NCBI RefSeq assembly: GCF_002117485.1
Contig: NZ_CP021033.1
Coordinates: 62,001-126,000 of the forward strand
Source: Rhizobium sp. NXC14
GTDB lineage: Bacteria; Pseudomonadota; Alphaproteobacteria; Rhizobiales; Rhizobiaceae
DNA: 64,000 bases
Reading direction: 5' to 3'
Every line of letters begins with the position of its first letter. Within the stretch, counting starts at the first letter, position 1. Both the position numbers and the translations under genes were made by a program. The notes under the pieces are model-generated. The model saw only the letters and a program-made list of their open reading frames with translations, made no database searches and had not been told where the DNA came from. Below are positions 54,973 through 63,407 of this stretch, piece by piece.

Positions 54973-55032
54973 ATGCGCCGCTTTTTCTCGCCTATACTCT
55001 TCTTATTTCTAACAAGTTGCCATCACGTCTAG
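54973..55032 (+). CDS. 19-residue lipoprotein-like peptide
   Basis: A very strong ribosome site (GGGGGAGG, 2 bases before the ATG) precedes MRRFFSPILFLFLTSCHHV and a TAG stop. It has a positively charged start, a hydrophobic core and a lipobox-like LTSC, so it could be a minimal lipopeptide, like entericidin-type products, or the surviving start of a lost lipoprotein gene. Its last 24 bases overlap the end of the exported-protein gene on the other strand. Confidence 0.4.
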   Translation: MRRFFSPILFLFLTSCHHV

Positions 55033-55410
55033 AATCACGCGCTTCCGTGGACCAGGCCGCGGATTAAATATCGGCCCGCTTTGTCCGCCCCCGTATTCAT
55101 CTTCACCCCGGCTGGCGATACTGCCCGCCAATGGCGTTTGGTTCTGCTCGGATTCTTCAAGCCACTGAACTGTAATTACCTCTGCCGCTAAGTTATATTC
55201 TGTAAAGCCATCGATAGAATTTTGAACGTCACTAGGGCCCCAGTTCGCCGAAGACGCACTTCTCGGATTTAGAGCTAAAATCCAATCGACCGTATTCTTG
55301 TAATTTACGGAGATGTCCACATTTGATCTATCTGCCTGACATAGATCAAAGTCGCCAACAACAATTTTCTCTTGCGCAGAAGCCGGGAGAGCAATGATGA
55401 CAATTGCCAA
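55009..55410 (-). CDS. exported protein of unknown function
   Basis: About 133 residues or a few more. A hydrophobic start ending in LPASAQ looks like a signal peptide; the mature part begins EKIVVGDFDLCQADRSNVD and is a soluble, possibly beta-rich domain without a recognised family, ending in a Cys. The start is uncertain: TTG at 55410 gives a very short signal; the in-frame ATT about 30 bases upstream, right behind GAGGAGGG, would give a better one. Lower GC than the surroundings. The upstream 55440-55560 stretch is AT-rich. Confidence 0.5.
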   Translation of the reverse strand: MAIVIIALPASAQEKIVVGDFDLCQADRSNVDISVNYKNTVDWILALNPRSASSANWGPSDVQNSIDGFTEYNLAAEVITVQWLEESEQNQTPLAGSIASRGEDEYGGGQSGPIFNPRPGPRKRVILDVMATC

Positions 55411-55958
55411 TAGCGGTGATGCATATAACGCATTCGCAATTCCCTCCTCATTTCTCCTTCTTACTACGGAATTAAACTACCGTATCTCGTTTATATTGTA
55501 AACGTGAATGTGTAAAGAACGCAGGTTGTGCGCATTTTTTTGCAGTCCTTTTATTCTTACGGAGGGAACTGGAAGCGAGCAGTTCTGCATTTGGAGCGCT
55601 CCCCCTCCTGATCAAGCGAAAAATTCGGAAGATGTCAGTCGCCTTCCGGCTCTCCATTAATTTCGACTAACACGAAGCCCATCCGAACGTTGCACGGCCG
55701 AGAACATCGGTATCGGGAGCAAGTCCAAGCCATCGATACAGGAGCTTTGGTCCTTTTCAGACGTGCAGATGGCCATCGCGGTGCCGCGTATCGTTCAAAA
55801 CCCGCTGCCTACTGGTGTATCTGAAAGCAACGCTAAATCCGGGCCATCGATTCAGGTGCTTTCAAGCCTTTTTGGAGGTGCAAAAGACGTTGTGGACGGG
55901 CGGGGCCACCAAGAGTGTTCCGCACCGACCGATACGGTCAGCTCTTTACAACTAACAT
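55411..55958. other. gap before the second sugar operon
   Basis: AT-rich at the left (probable promoter of the exported-protein gene), then about 400 bases with no coding signal. At the right end, the direct repeat TACAACT (55947 and 55969, 22 bp apart) lies before the first gene of the next operon. Confidence 0.35.
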
Positions 55959-55978
55959 GTCAGTCTGCTACAACTGAC
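55959..55978 (+). promoter_or_regulatory. inverted repeat before the aldolase/GntR operon
   Basis: GTCAGT-8-ACTGAC, 22 bp before the first start codon and embedded in the 22-bp-spaced TACAACT repeat. A candidate operator for the GntR regulator encoded downstream. Confidence 0.4.
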
Positions 55979-56000
55979 TCATTAGCTGGGAGGAACAAGG

Positions 56001-56883
56001 TTGACATCAAGATTCGGGCTCTCCGTCGCTCTCGCCACGCCGTTCGACAGTGATGGCAATATTGCGGTCGAGGCGATGATCGCGCAAGCGCGGCGCTGCC
56101 TTGCCGCCGGGTGCTCCAGCGTGACGCTGTTCGGGACGACAGGTGAGGGGTCTTCCATCGGGAATGGCGAACGGGAACGCATAGTGGCGGCCTTTCTCGA
56201 TGCCGGCATTGCGCCCGGCAACATCATCGTCGGCGTGCTCGTCGATGCCGCAGAGGATGCGGCGATGCAGGCCGGTCAGGCCCTGTCCAATGGCGCCCGC
56301 AACATCCTTCTTGCGCCGCCGTCCTATTTCAAGAACGTCAGCGACGACGGCGTCTTCCAGTGGTTTTCCGCCGTATTCTCCCTGCTGGGCGACACGGCGA
56401 GGGATATCATCGTCTATAATCTTCCCTCGGTCACCATGGTGCCGCTGAGCGTGTCGCTGATCGGTCGGCTGCGGACCGCCTTTCCCCATGTCGTCACAGG
56501 CGTCAAAGATTCCTCCGGCGACTGGCCCTACACCGACGCTTCTCAAAGCGCATCGTGATCTCATCATCCTGGTCGGCGACGAGCGGCACCTCGCAAGGGC
56601 CGTGCGGCTCGGCGGCCAGGGTGCCATATCGGGCATGGCGAATTTTGTGCCTCGCGAACTCAAGCCGATGGCCGAAGAGGGCAGGGACGATAACCGCGTC
56701 GCCGATTTCGTCGTCGAATTGCTGAAACATCCGGTCATTCCGGCCGTGAAGACGATGGTGGCGTGCACGACGTTGGAGGACATCTGGGTTGCGGTTCGTC
56801 CGCCGCTCCTCCCATTATCCGCCGAAGCGCAGGAACAGCTTGCGATTGCTTTTGACCGTCTTTTCCAATCGAAGGCGGCATAG
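56001..56883 (+). pseudogene. DHDPS-family aldolase, frameshifted
   Basis: The two frames together give a complete dihydrodipicolinate-synthase-type protein of about 294 residues: SVALATPFDSDGNI start, LFGTTGEGSS, the Tyr in IIVYNLPS, the Schiff-base Lys in TGVKDSSGDW, and in the second frame LIILVGDERHL and GAISGMANFVPREL. One extra base near 56538-56541 shifts the frame just after the catalytic lysine, giving a stop at 56558. The TTG start follows GGGAGGA. Members acting on sugar acids (e.g. KDG aldolases) lie in such operons. Real pseudogene or sequencing error cannot be told apart here. Confidence 0.82.
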
Positions 56884-56907
56884 TTAGCCATGTTTGCGGG
56901 GGAGGCG

Positions 56908-57567
56908 ATGGACGAAACGGAGGAGCAGCCGACGCTACGGGAAAAGGCCTATGCAAGTTTCACGCGCCACCTGCTTGCCCGTGACGTGCGTCCCGGCCAA
57001 TTCGTGTCGCAGCGCCGTCTCGTCGAGCTGACCGGGCTGACGCTTGGCGCCATCCGAGAGCTCATCCCGAGGCTTGAAGCGGAGGGGCTGATCAAGACCG
57101 TGCCGCAGCGGGGTTTGCAGATCGCTCACATTGATCTGAACCTTATCCGCGAGGCGTTCCAGCTGCGTGTATTCCTGGAGAAGGAAGCTGTGGCGCTCTT
57201 CACACAGACAGCGTCGGACGAAACGATCGCCGGGCTGTTGAAGCAGCATCGGGATATCGCCGACGCCATCCGAAACGGCAACGTGTCGCATGAGTTGGAA
57301 CTGCACGCACAGGCCGTCGATTGGGGCATGCATGATGCCTTTATCGACGCGCTTGGCAACACCATCATTTCGAACGCCTATCGCGTGAACTCGATCAAGA
57401 TGCGCCTGATCAGCCAGGACCGCTTTCGCATCGACGGCCATGTCGGACCCGTCATGGGCGAGCACCTGAAAGTGCTCGAGGCGATCGAACGACGATCCGC
57501 CGAAGACGCCGTCAACAGCCTTGTCGCACACATCAATCATGCAAGGGATCGTGCGCTCAGGATATAA
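56908..57567 (+). CDS. GntR-family (FCD) transcriptional regulator
   Basis: About 219 residues: N-terminal winged helix (SQRRLVELTGLTLGAIREL) and an all-helical FCD ligand-binding domain (AFQLRVFLEKEAVALF, with His residues in ELHAQAVDWGMHDAF and HLKVLEAIERR that could bind metal). The ATG at 56908 follows GGGGGAGG; an upstream ATG at 56890 is also possible. It is co-directional with and between the aldolase and ABC genes, so probably their repressor; the ligand would be a sugar acid. Confidence 0.88.
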   Translation: MDETEEQPTLREKAYASFTRHLLARDVRPGQFVSQRRLVELTGLTLGAIRELIPRLEAEGLIKTVPQRGLQIAHIDLNLIREAFQLRVFLEKEAVALFTQTASDETIAGLLKQHRDIADAIRNGNVSHELELHAQAVDWGMHDAFIDALGNTIISNAYRVNSIKMRLISQDRFRIDGHVGPVMGEHLKVLEAIERRSAEDAVNSLVAHINHARDRALRI

Positions 57568-57621
57568 TCGAGAATAAACCGCCGGGGGTGAGGAGATCAC
57601 CGGCAAAAGAGGAGGATAGAC

Positions 57622-58950
57622 ATGCCATCATTCTTCAACCCGACGCGGCGCGGATTTCTGGCGGGCACCGCCGCTCTTGGCGCCAGCAGCATGTTCGGCA
57701 TGCGGCCGGCAGCCGCTGCGGTCGACTGGAAGCGCTTCGCCGGCACAACGCTCGAAGCCAACCTGGTCAAGAGCCCGCGCAGCGAAATCCTGACCAAGTA
57801 CCTGTCCGAATTCGAGGAGCTCACCGGCATCAAGGTCAATGCCGAAGCAACGCCCGAACAGCAGCAGCGCCAGAAGACGACCATCGAGCTGAGCTCCAGA
57901 AAACCGAGCTTCGACGTTGTGCACCTGAGCTACCACGTCCAGAAACGGCAATTCGAGAAAGGCGGCTGGCTTGCCGATATCAGCGGCTTCCTCAAGGACG
58001 CTTCGCTGACCGACCCCTCCTTGGTGGAAAGCGATTTCGCCGAAGCAGGCCTTGCATTCGCCAAGGATGCCAACGGCATTCTGCGGTCGCTGCCTTTCTC
58101 GGTCGATTACTGGATCATCTACTGGAACAAGGCGCTGTTTGAGAAGAAGGGGCTCGCCTACCCCACCAACTTCGAGGAATTGGCAAGCGCCGCAGAGGCG
58201 CTCACCGATGCCTCCGCCAACACCTACGGCTTCGTCGCCCGCGGCCTGAAGAACGCCAATACGCCGGTCTGGACGACACTGCTGCTCGGCTATGGTTCGA
58301 GCCCGCTCGGCCCGGACGGCAAGCTGCGCACGACATCGCAGGAAGCGATCGATGCGGCCAAGCTTTACCAGAGACTGATGACCAAGACCGCGCCTCCCGG
58401 CGTCTCCGGCTTCAACTGGGCAGAGGCCCAGTCTGCCTTCCTTCAGGGAAAGATCGGCATGTGGCTTGATGGCGTCGGTTTTGCTCCGCCGATCGAGAAT
58501 CCGGAAAAGTCGCGCGTCGTTGGCCAGGTCGGTTACGGCATCATGCCGAAAGGACCGAAGGCGCAAGCCGCCGGAACCTTCGGCGACGGTCTCGGCGTCG
58601 TCGCGGCAAGCCAGAAGAAGGAAGCAGCCTATCTGTTCTGCCAGTGGGCGATTTCGCACGACATGGGTGCACGCCTGCTGCAGGCCGGCGCCGGCGTTCC
58701 GTTCCGCCAGTCCGTCCTTGCGGATGCGAAGGTCCGCGAAGGCGTCAAGATGCCCGGCTCATGGCTGGATGCCGTTGCCGGCTCCGGCAAGATTTCCCAG
58801 CTCGCCCTGCCGGTCATCATTCCTGTCACCGAGTTCCGTGACATCTATGGCGTCGGCCTCACCAACATGATCGGCGGCGCCGATCCGGAAACCGAACTGA
58901 AGAAGGCGACGGCCCAGTTCGAACCGGTCCTGGCGAAAAGCGAGGGATAA
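57622..58950 (+). CDS. sugar ABC transporter substrate-binding protein (Tat-type signal)
   Basis: Family-1 solute-binding protein of 442 residues. The N-terminus has a twin-arginine signal (NPTRRGFLAGTAALGASS, cleavage near AAAAV). The mature part shows the SVDYWIIYWNKALFEKKGL segment. GAGGAGG lies 8 bases before the ATG. Its stop overlaps the next start (TAATG). Substrate not readable; the aldolase and PfkB kinase suggest a hexonate-type sugar acid or a related sugar. Confidence 0.9.
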   Translation: MPSFFNPTRRGFLAGTAALGASSMFGMRPAAAAVDWKRFAGTTLEANLVKSPRSEILTKYLSEFEELTGIKVNAEATPEQQQRQKTTIELSSRKPSFDVVHLSYHVQKRQFEKGGWLADISGFLKDASLTDPSLVESDFAEAGLAFAKDANGILRSLPFSVDYWIIYWNKALFEKKGLAYPTNFEELASAAEALTDASANTYGFVARGLKNANTPVWTTLLLGYGSSPLGPDGKLRTTSQEAIDAAKLYQRLMTKTAPPGVSGFNWAEAQSAFLQGKIGMWLDGVGFAPPIENPEKSRVVGQVGYGIMPKGPKAQAAGTFGDGLGVVAASQKKEAAYLFCQWAISHDMGARLLQAGAGVPFRQSVLADAKVREGVKMPGSWLDAVAGSGKISQLALPVIIPVTEFRDIYGVGLTNMIGGADPETELKKATAQFEPVLAKSEG

Positions 58951-59888
58951 TGGCCTCTGCAGGCATCGAAACGGCCGCTATGGCCAAGGCGTCGAAAGGA
59001 GGGAGCAAACCGGACCGGTTTGCTCCCAACTACTGGCCCTTCGTCATCCCGGCGCTCATCGTCATCTCGGGCGTCATCGTCTTTCCATGGGTGTTCACGG
59101 TGTGGATGAGCGTCAACAGCTGGACGCTCGGCCAGTCGCAGGTCTTTGCGGGGCTGGACAATTATATCAGACTCGCCACCGACATGCGGTTCTGGGAGTC
59201 GCTGTGGCATACGGTGCTCTATACGGCGCTCTCCGTGCTGCTTCCCCTTTTTCTGGGGACGCTCGCCGCACTGATCTTCGATGCCAGGTTCCCGCTGCGC
59301 GGCCTCATTCGAGGCATATTCGTGATGCCGATGATGGCCACCCCCGTCGCCATCGCGCTGGTCTGGACGATGATGTTCCACCCGCAGCTCGGCGTGCTCA
59401 ATTATCTCCTCTCCTTCATCGGCATCGGCCCGCAGGAGTGGATCTACAATCAGGCGAGCGTCATTCCCTCGCTGGTCCTTGTCGAAAGCTGGCAGTGGAC
59501 GCCGCTCGTCATGCTGATCGTGCTCGGTGGCCTGGCGGCGGTTCCGCGCGAACCTTATGAGAGCGCCGAGATCGACGGCGCCAATGTCTGGCAAAAATTC
59601 CGCTATCTGACTCTGCCGATGATCGCGCCCTTCCTGATGATTGCGGTTATCATCCGCAGCATCGATGCCGTGAAGAGCTTCGACATCATCTATGCCATGA
59701 CCCAGGGCGGCCCCGGCACCGCCTCGGAAACGATCAACATCTATCTCTACAACACCGCCTTCGCCTATTACGACATCGGCTACGGCTCGGCCATGGCGGT
59801 CGTCTTCTTCATCCTCATCGTGCTGCTCTCCTTCGTCCTCATGATGATCCGGCAGCGCGTGAACTGGTCTGACGGGGAGGCACGCTGA
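58950..59888 (+). CDS. sugar ABC transporter permease (MalF type)
   Basis: 312-residue permease with six helices and a 25-residue polar N-terminal tail. The EAA loop reads YESAEIDGANVWQKFRYLT at about 206-224. The ATG overlaps the binding protein stop by one base, and the stop overlaps the next permease start (TGATG), so the three are translated together. Confidence 0.9.
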   Translation: MASAGIETAAMAKASKGGSKPDRFAPNYWPFVIPALIVISGVIVFPWVFTVWMSVNSWTLGQSQVFAGLDNYIRLATDMRFWESLWHTVLYTALSVLLPLFLGTLAALIFDARFPLRGLIRGIFVMPMMATPVAIALVWTMMFHPQLGVLNYLLSFIGIGPQEWIYNQASVIPSLVLVESWQWTPLVMLIVLGGLAAVPREPYESAEIDGANVWQKFRYLTLPMIAPFLMIAVIIRSIDAVKSFDIIYAMTQGGPGTASETINIYLYNTAFAYYDIGYGSAMAVVFFILIVLLSFVLMMIRQRVNWSDGEAR

Positions 59889-60703
59889 TGAAGCGCAAGA
59901 CGCTCGATCGCATCGGACTGCTGTTCGTTGCGCTGGTGATGATCTCGCCGGTCGTCCTGTTTTTCCTCTGGATGATCTCGCTGTCGCTGAAATATGAGAT
60001 CGACAACGGCGCCTATCCGCCGATCTTCATCCCGGAGCGTTTCGCCTGGTCGAACTATGTGAAGGTCTTCGAGGAGAATAATTTCTTCCTCTATCTCTGG
60101 AATTCGCTGCTGGTGACCGGCAGCGCCACGCTGCTGGCGCTCTTGATCGGCGTGCCGGCCGGCTATGGCATCGCGCGTCTGAAGGCGGAGAAATCGGCGA
60201 TGGTCATCATGATCGCGCGCATGACGCCGGGCCTGTCCTTCCTCATTCCGCTCTTCCTCTTGTTCCAGTGGCTGAACCTGCTCGGCACGCTGATGCCCCA
60301 GATCATCATCCATCTCGTCGTCACCGTGCCGATCGTGGTATGGATCATGATCGGCTATTTCGAGACGACGCCGATGGAGCTGGAGGAGGCTGCAAGCATC
60401 GACGGCGCGACACCCTGGCAGGTTTTCCGCCTGGTCGCCCTGCCGATCGCAAGGCCCGGCATCGTCGTCGCCTTCATCCTGTCGGTGATCTTTTCCTGGA
60501 ACAATTTCGTGTTCGGCATCGTGCTCGCCAGTCGCGAGACGCGCACGCTGCCGGTCGCCGTCTACAACATGCTGTCTTTCGAACAGGTCAGCTGGGGACC
60601 GCTCGCGGCCGCCGCATTGATCGTCACCTTGCCGGTCCTGATCTTGACGGTGTTTGCGCAACGGCAGATCGTGGCGGGCCTGACGGCGGGCGCCGTCAAG
60701 TGA
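59888..60703 (+). CDS. sugar ABC transporter permease (MalG type)
   Basis: 271-residue permease with six helices. The EAA loop is LEEAASIDGATPWQVFRLV (about 165-183). No ATPase gene follows: the next gene is a kinase. The importer therefore either borrows a shared ATPase of the MsmX/UgpC type, for example the one at 31012-32079, or uses one encoded outside the window. Confidence 0.9.
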   Translation: MKRKTLDRIGLLFVALVMISPVVLFFLWMISLSLKYEIDNGAYPPIFIPERFAWSNYVKVFEENNFFLYLWNSLLVTGSATLLALLIGVPAGYGIARLKAEKSAMVIMIARMTPGLSFLIPLFLLFQWLNLLGTLMPQIIIHLVVTVPIVVWIMIGYFETTPMELEEAASIDGATPWQVFRLVALPIARPGIVVAFILSVIFSWNNFVFGIVLASRETRTLPVAVYNMLSFEQVSWGPLAAAALIVTLPVLILTVFAQRQIVAGLTAGAVK

Positions 60704-60721
60704 GCAGGTGAGACAGAGATT

Positions 60722-61708
60722 TTGACGGCTTCTTCCGCCTTCGAGCCGCCTCCCGGTCCTGCGCGCCGCGTGCTCTGCGTCGGCGCGGCGGTGCTCGACA
60801 CCTTGTTCCGCGTGCGCTCGCTGCCCACCGGCCAGGGCAAGATCCTGCCCTATGAAATGCTGCAGATCGCCGAAGGCATGGCGTCGAGCGCGGCATTCGC
60901 CGTCGCCCGGCTTGGCGGCAATGCCAGCCTCTGGGGCGCGGTCGGCGACGATGCCACGGGCGAACGCATTATTACCGATCTCGCGGATAGCGGCATAGAC
61001 ACGAGCGGCATGACGGTTGTGCGGGGCGCCCGCTCGGCCGTCTCGACCATCCTCATCGATGATGAGGGTGAGCGCCTGATCGTGCCCTTCTACGATGCGC
61101 GGCTGCACGATACGGTCAAACCGGTCACCGAGCAGGATGTCTCCACCTTCGATGCGGTGCTCGTTGACGTGCGATGGCCGAAGCTTGCGCTGGCGACGCT
61201 ATTGGCGGCGAGGGGGGCGGCCAAGCCGGCCATTCTCGACGGTGACGTTGCGGGCGAGGGCGTCATCGAGATGCTGGCGCCGGCGGCGAGCCACATCGTC
61301 TTCTCGCAGCCGGCTGCCGAGCGGCTTGCCGGGACGACGGATCTTGTGGAAAGCGTCGGCCGGCTGAAGCGGAAATTCGAACATGCCTTCATCAGCGTCA
61401 CGGCTGGGGAAAACGGCTCTCTGTGGTTCGACGATGCAAGCGGCGACATCCGTCACCTCGCCGCGCCGAAAGTGAGGGCCATCGACACGCTTGCGGCCGG
61501 CGACATCTTCCACGGCGTTTTCGCGCTGGCGATCGCAGAAGGCATGCCGATCGGAGAGACGATGCGATTGTCGTCCATGGCGGCGGCGCTGAAATGCCAA
61601 GTGTTCGGCGGCCGCCTCGGCGCACCCACGCGACCCGAAGCGTGCGATGCTCTACGGGATTGGAACGTCCGCGTTTCCCAGAAGGCGAGCGATATCAAGT
61701 TCAGATGA
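60722..61708 (+). CDS. PfkB-family sugar kinase
   Basis: 328-residue ribokinase/PfkB-type kinase. N-terminal region with RVLCVGAAVLDTLF and the glycine-rich GMASSAAFAVARLGG; C-terminal ATP/active-site motif IDTLAAGDIFHGVFALAIAEG with the catalytic Asp in AAGD (about residue 261). Starts at a TTG at 60722, 18 bases behind the permease; no ATG in a suitable position. In this setting it could phosphorylate 2-keto-3-deoxygluconate or a hexose after import. Substrate is inference. Confidence 0.85.
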   Translation: MTASSAFEPPPGPARRVLCVGAAVLDTLFRVRSLPTGQGKILPYEMLQIAEGMASSAAFAVARLGGNASLWGAVGDDATGERIITDLADSGIDTSGMTVVRGARSAVSTILIDDEGERLIVPFYDARLHDTVKPVTEQDVSTFDAVLVDVRWPKLALATLLAARGAAKPAILDGDVAGEGVIEMLAPAASHIVFSQPAAERLAGTTDLVESVGRLKRKFEHAFISVTAGENGSLWFDDASGDIRHLAAPKVRAIDTLAAGDIFHGVFALAIAEGMPIGETMRLSSMAAALKCQVFGGRLGAPTRPEACDALRDWNVRVSQKASDIKFR

Positions 61709-61866
61709 GGCCGGATATCGTATCCTCGCCGACCGCGAGTTGCGCCTCCGCGGTACGAGGGCTGGGCCCTGCCAAATTTTGCTATGCCGTCGGTCTTGGT
61801 CGCATAGGGCGCCGCCGATCGTATGCGGCGGAGCAAAAGGGGAGATGCGTGGCTTCCTTGAGCATA

Positions 61867-62219
61867 ATGCGCGCGCCGGAACGCGTTATATGCGTCATCG
61901 CCACGTCTTCAGGGACGGCAGCGGCAAGACGACGAGTGCCGCGCGTCTTGCCCAGCATGTTGCCGTGGCGGTCACCGGCTTCTTGCCGTCAATCTCGATG
62001 CGCAGCGTCCCCTCCCACACGGCTTTCACGCGCAGGTCGAGGGCGACGTCAACACACCAATCCAATGCTGCGCAGCATCGAGATCTCCAATGCGGCGATG
62101 ACAAACCACGCACTTTATGAGGCCGAGCGAAGGCAGTTTACCCGCGCGACTATGACGGCGCGAGGGAGGCGATGAAGGCGGTTAATACGGAAATCGTCGC
62201 CCTCATTCACAAATCGTGA
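61867..62219 (+). pseudogene. remnant of a ParA/MinD-like ATPase
   Basis: Three frames each hold a piece of a ParA-type protein: PERVICVIATS at the start, then DGSGKTTSAARLAQHVAVA (Walker A) in the next frame, HRLLAVNLDAQRPLPH (second strand with its Asp) in another, and at the end YDGAREAMKAVNTEIVALI before a TGA. At least three frame changes are needed, and the protein is short (about 117 codons against 200-220). Clearly a decayed partition-type or plasmid-type gene. Confidence 0.6.
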
Positions 62220-62403
62220 GGCCGGAAACGTGCAGGAAGTTTACTGCAGTAAACAATGAGAACGAGCCCATAGCGACCAGAAACAGCATATCATCTATAA
62301 TGGAATTCGCGCTTGGTGCGGCCACCGCAGCATCGCTACCTTGGGTGCCAAAGCCGATGCCGACAAAGGCGATCGAAGGGCAGCTGGCGAGCGGGAGACG
62401 GTG

Positions 62404-62654
62404 ATGGATTTCGCCCATACGCTGATCGAAGATCCTTTCCTGCCAGAGGCCCGCTTCTGTAGGCCTGCCAGAGATTGGCGCCTGTGGACCATAGGGCGCG
62501 GTTGGGCGCGATCTGATGGCAGCGGCTACGTCGTGCGTTCCAAGCTCGAAGTGAGCCCCTTTGCCTAGGAATACAAGGCAAGGATCTGATCGACGATCGG
62601 CCGGCGTTCAGTGAAGAAAGCTTGCGGTTGGAGTTGACGCGAAAGGGTTTTTGA
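62404..62654 (+). pseudogene. broken small gene
   Basis: ATG frame MDFAHTLIEDPFLPEARFCR runs to a TAG at 62568. Directly behind it, in a different frame, GKDLIDDRPAFSEESLRLEL continues with the same composition to a TGA at 62654. The two look like one former protein of about 80-85 residues. No family recognised. It sits between the ParA remnant and the sugar transferase. Confidence 0.4.
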
Positions 62655-62666
62655 CGATACGGCGCT

Positions 62667-63284
62667 GTGACGTATGGGCGGAAATCCGCTGAAGAGGCAA
62701 TGGAAGAAGTACGGGGAATGGGCTTGAAACGCGCGGTGGATTTTTTCCTGGCTTTGGTGGCTTCGGTCATCCTGCTCGTTCCGATCCTTGTCGTCGCTCT
62801 CAGTGTCCGGCTGACGTCGCCAGGACCGATCCTCTACTGGTCAAAACGTATCGGGCGTTTCAATCAGATCTTCCTGATGCCGAAATTCCGCAGCATGCGC
62901 GTCGACACGCCGACAGTCGCGACACATCTGCTCGAAAATCCCGAGCGGTTTCTGACGCCCATCGGCTCGTTTCTGCGCAAGTCCAGTCTCGACGAACTGC
63001 CCCAGCTCTGGTGCATTCTGGCGGGCAAGATGAGTTTCGTCGGGCCGCGCCCGGCGCTCTACAATCAATATGATCTGATCGAATTGCGGACGGCGCACGG
63101 CGTCGACAAGCTCCTGCCGGGATTGACCGGATGGGCGCAGATAAACGGGCGTGACGAATTGCCGATTCCGGAGAAGGTGAAATTCGATGTCGAATATCTT
63201 GAGCGACGCTCCGTCGGTTTCGACATGCGCATCCTGTTTCTGACGGCCGAGAAGGTCGTTCGCCGGAAGGGAATAAAGCACTAG
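62667..63284 (+). CDS. undecaprenyl-phosphate sugar phosphotransferase
   Basis: About 205 residues of the small (PglC-like) bacterial sugar transferase type, which move a sugar-1-phosphate from UDP-sugar onto undecaprenyl phosphate to start polysaccharide synthesis. Membrane helix at about 22-45; catalytic-type features include PGPILYWSKRIGR, KFRSMRVD, LRKSSLDELPQLWCIL and MSFVGPRPAL. Start uncertain: GTG at 62667, ATG at 62700 or ATG at 62718. Followed 123 bases on by the CapD/PglF-like gene. Confidence 0.88.
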   Translation: MTYGRKSAEEAMEEVRGMGLKRAVDFFLALVASVILLVPILVVALSVRLTSPGPILYWSKRIGRFNQIFLMPKFRSMRVDTPTVATHLLENPERFLTPIGSFLRKSSLDELPQLWCILAGKMSFVGPRPALYNQYDLIELRTAHGVDKLLPGLTGWAQINGRDELPIPEKVKFDVEYLERRSVGFDMRILFLTAEKVVRRKGIKH

Positions 63285-63407
63285 CTTACCTACTTCTGAT
63301 AGATAAGCGGTGCGGAAGGCTTTGATTTCCGATTATTTCAGTTGCGCTCGTTGCAGAAAATGACAAGAAGGTGGTTGTCTGATTGATCCGCGAGACGCTG
63401 GGAAGCA

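Noticed and set aside
59780-61108. 442-codon minus-strand ORF
   Set aside because: Antisense of a permease and the PfkB kinase; Asp/His/Arg-rich, no recognisable motif.
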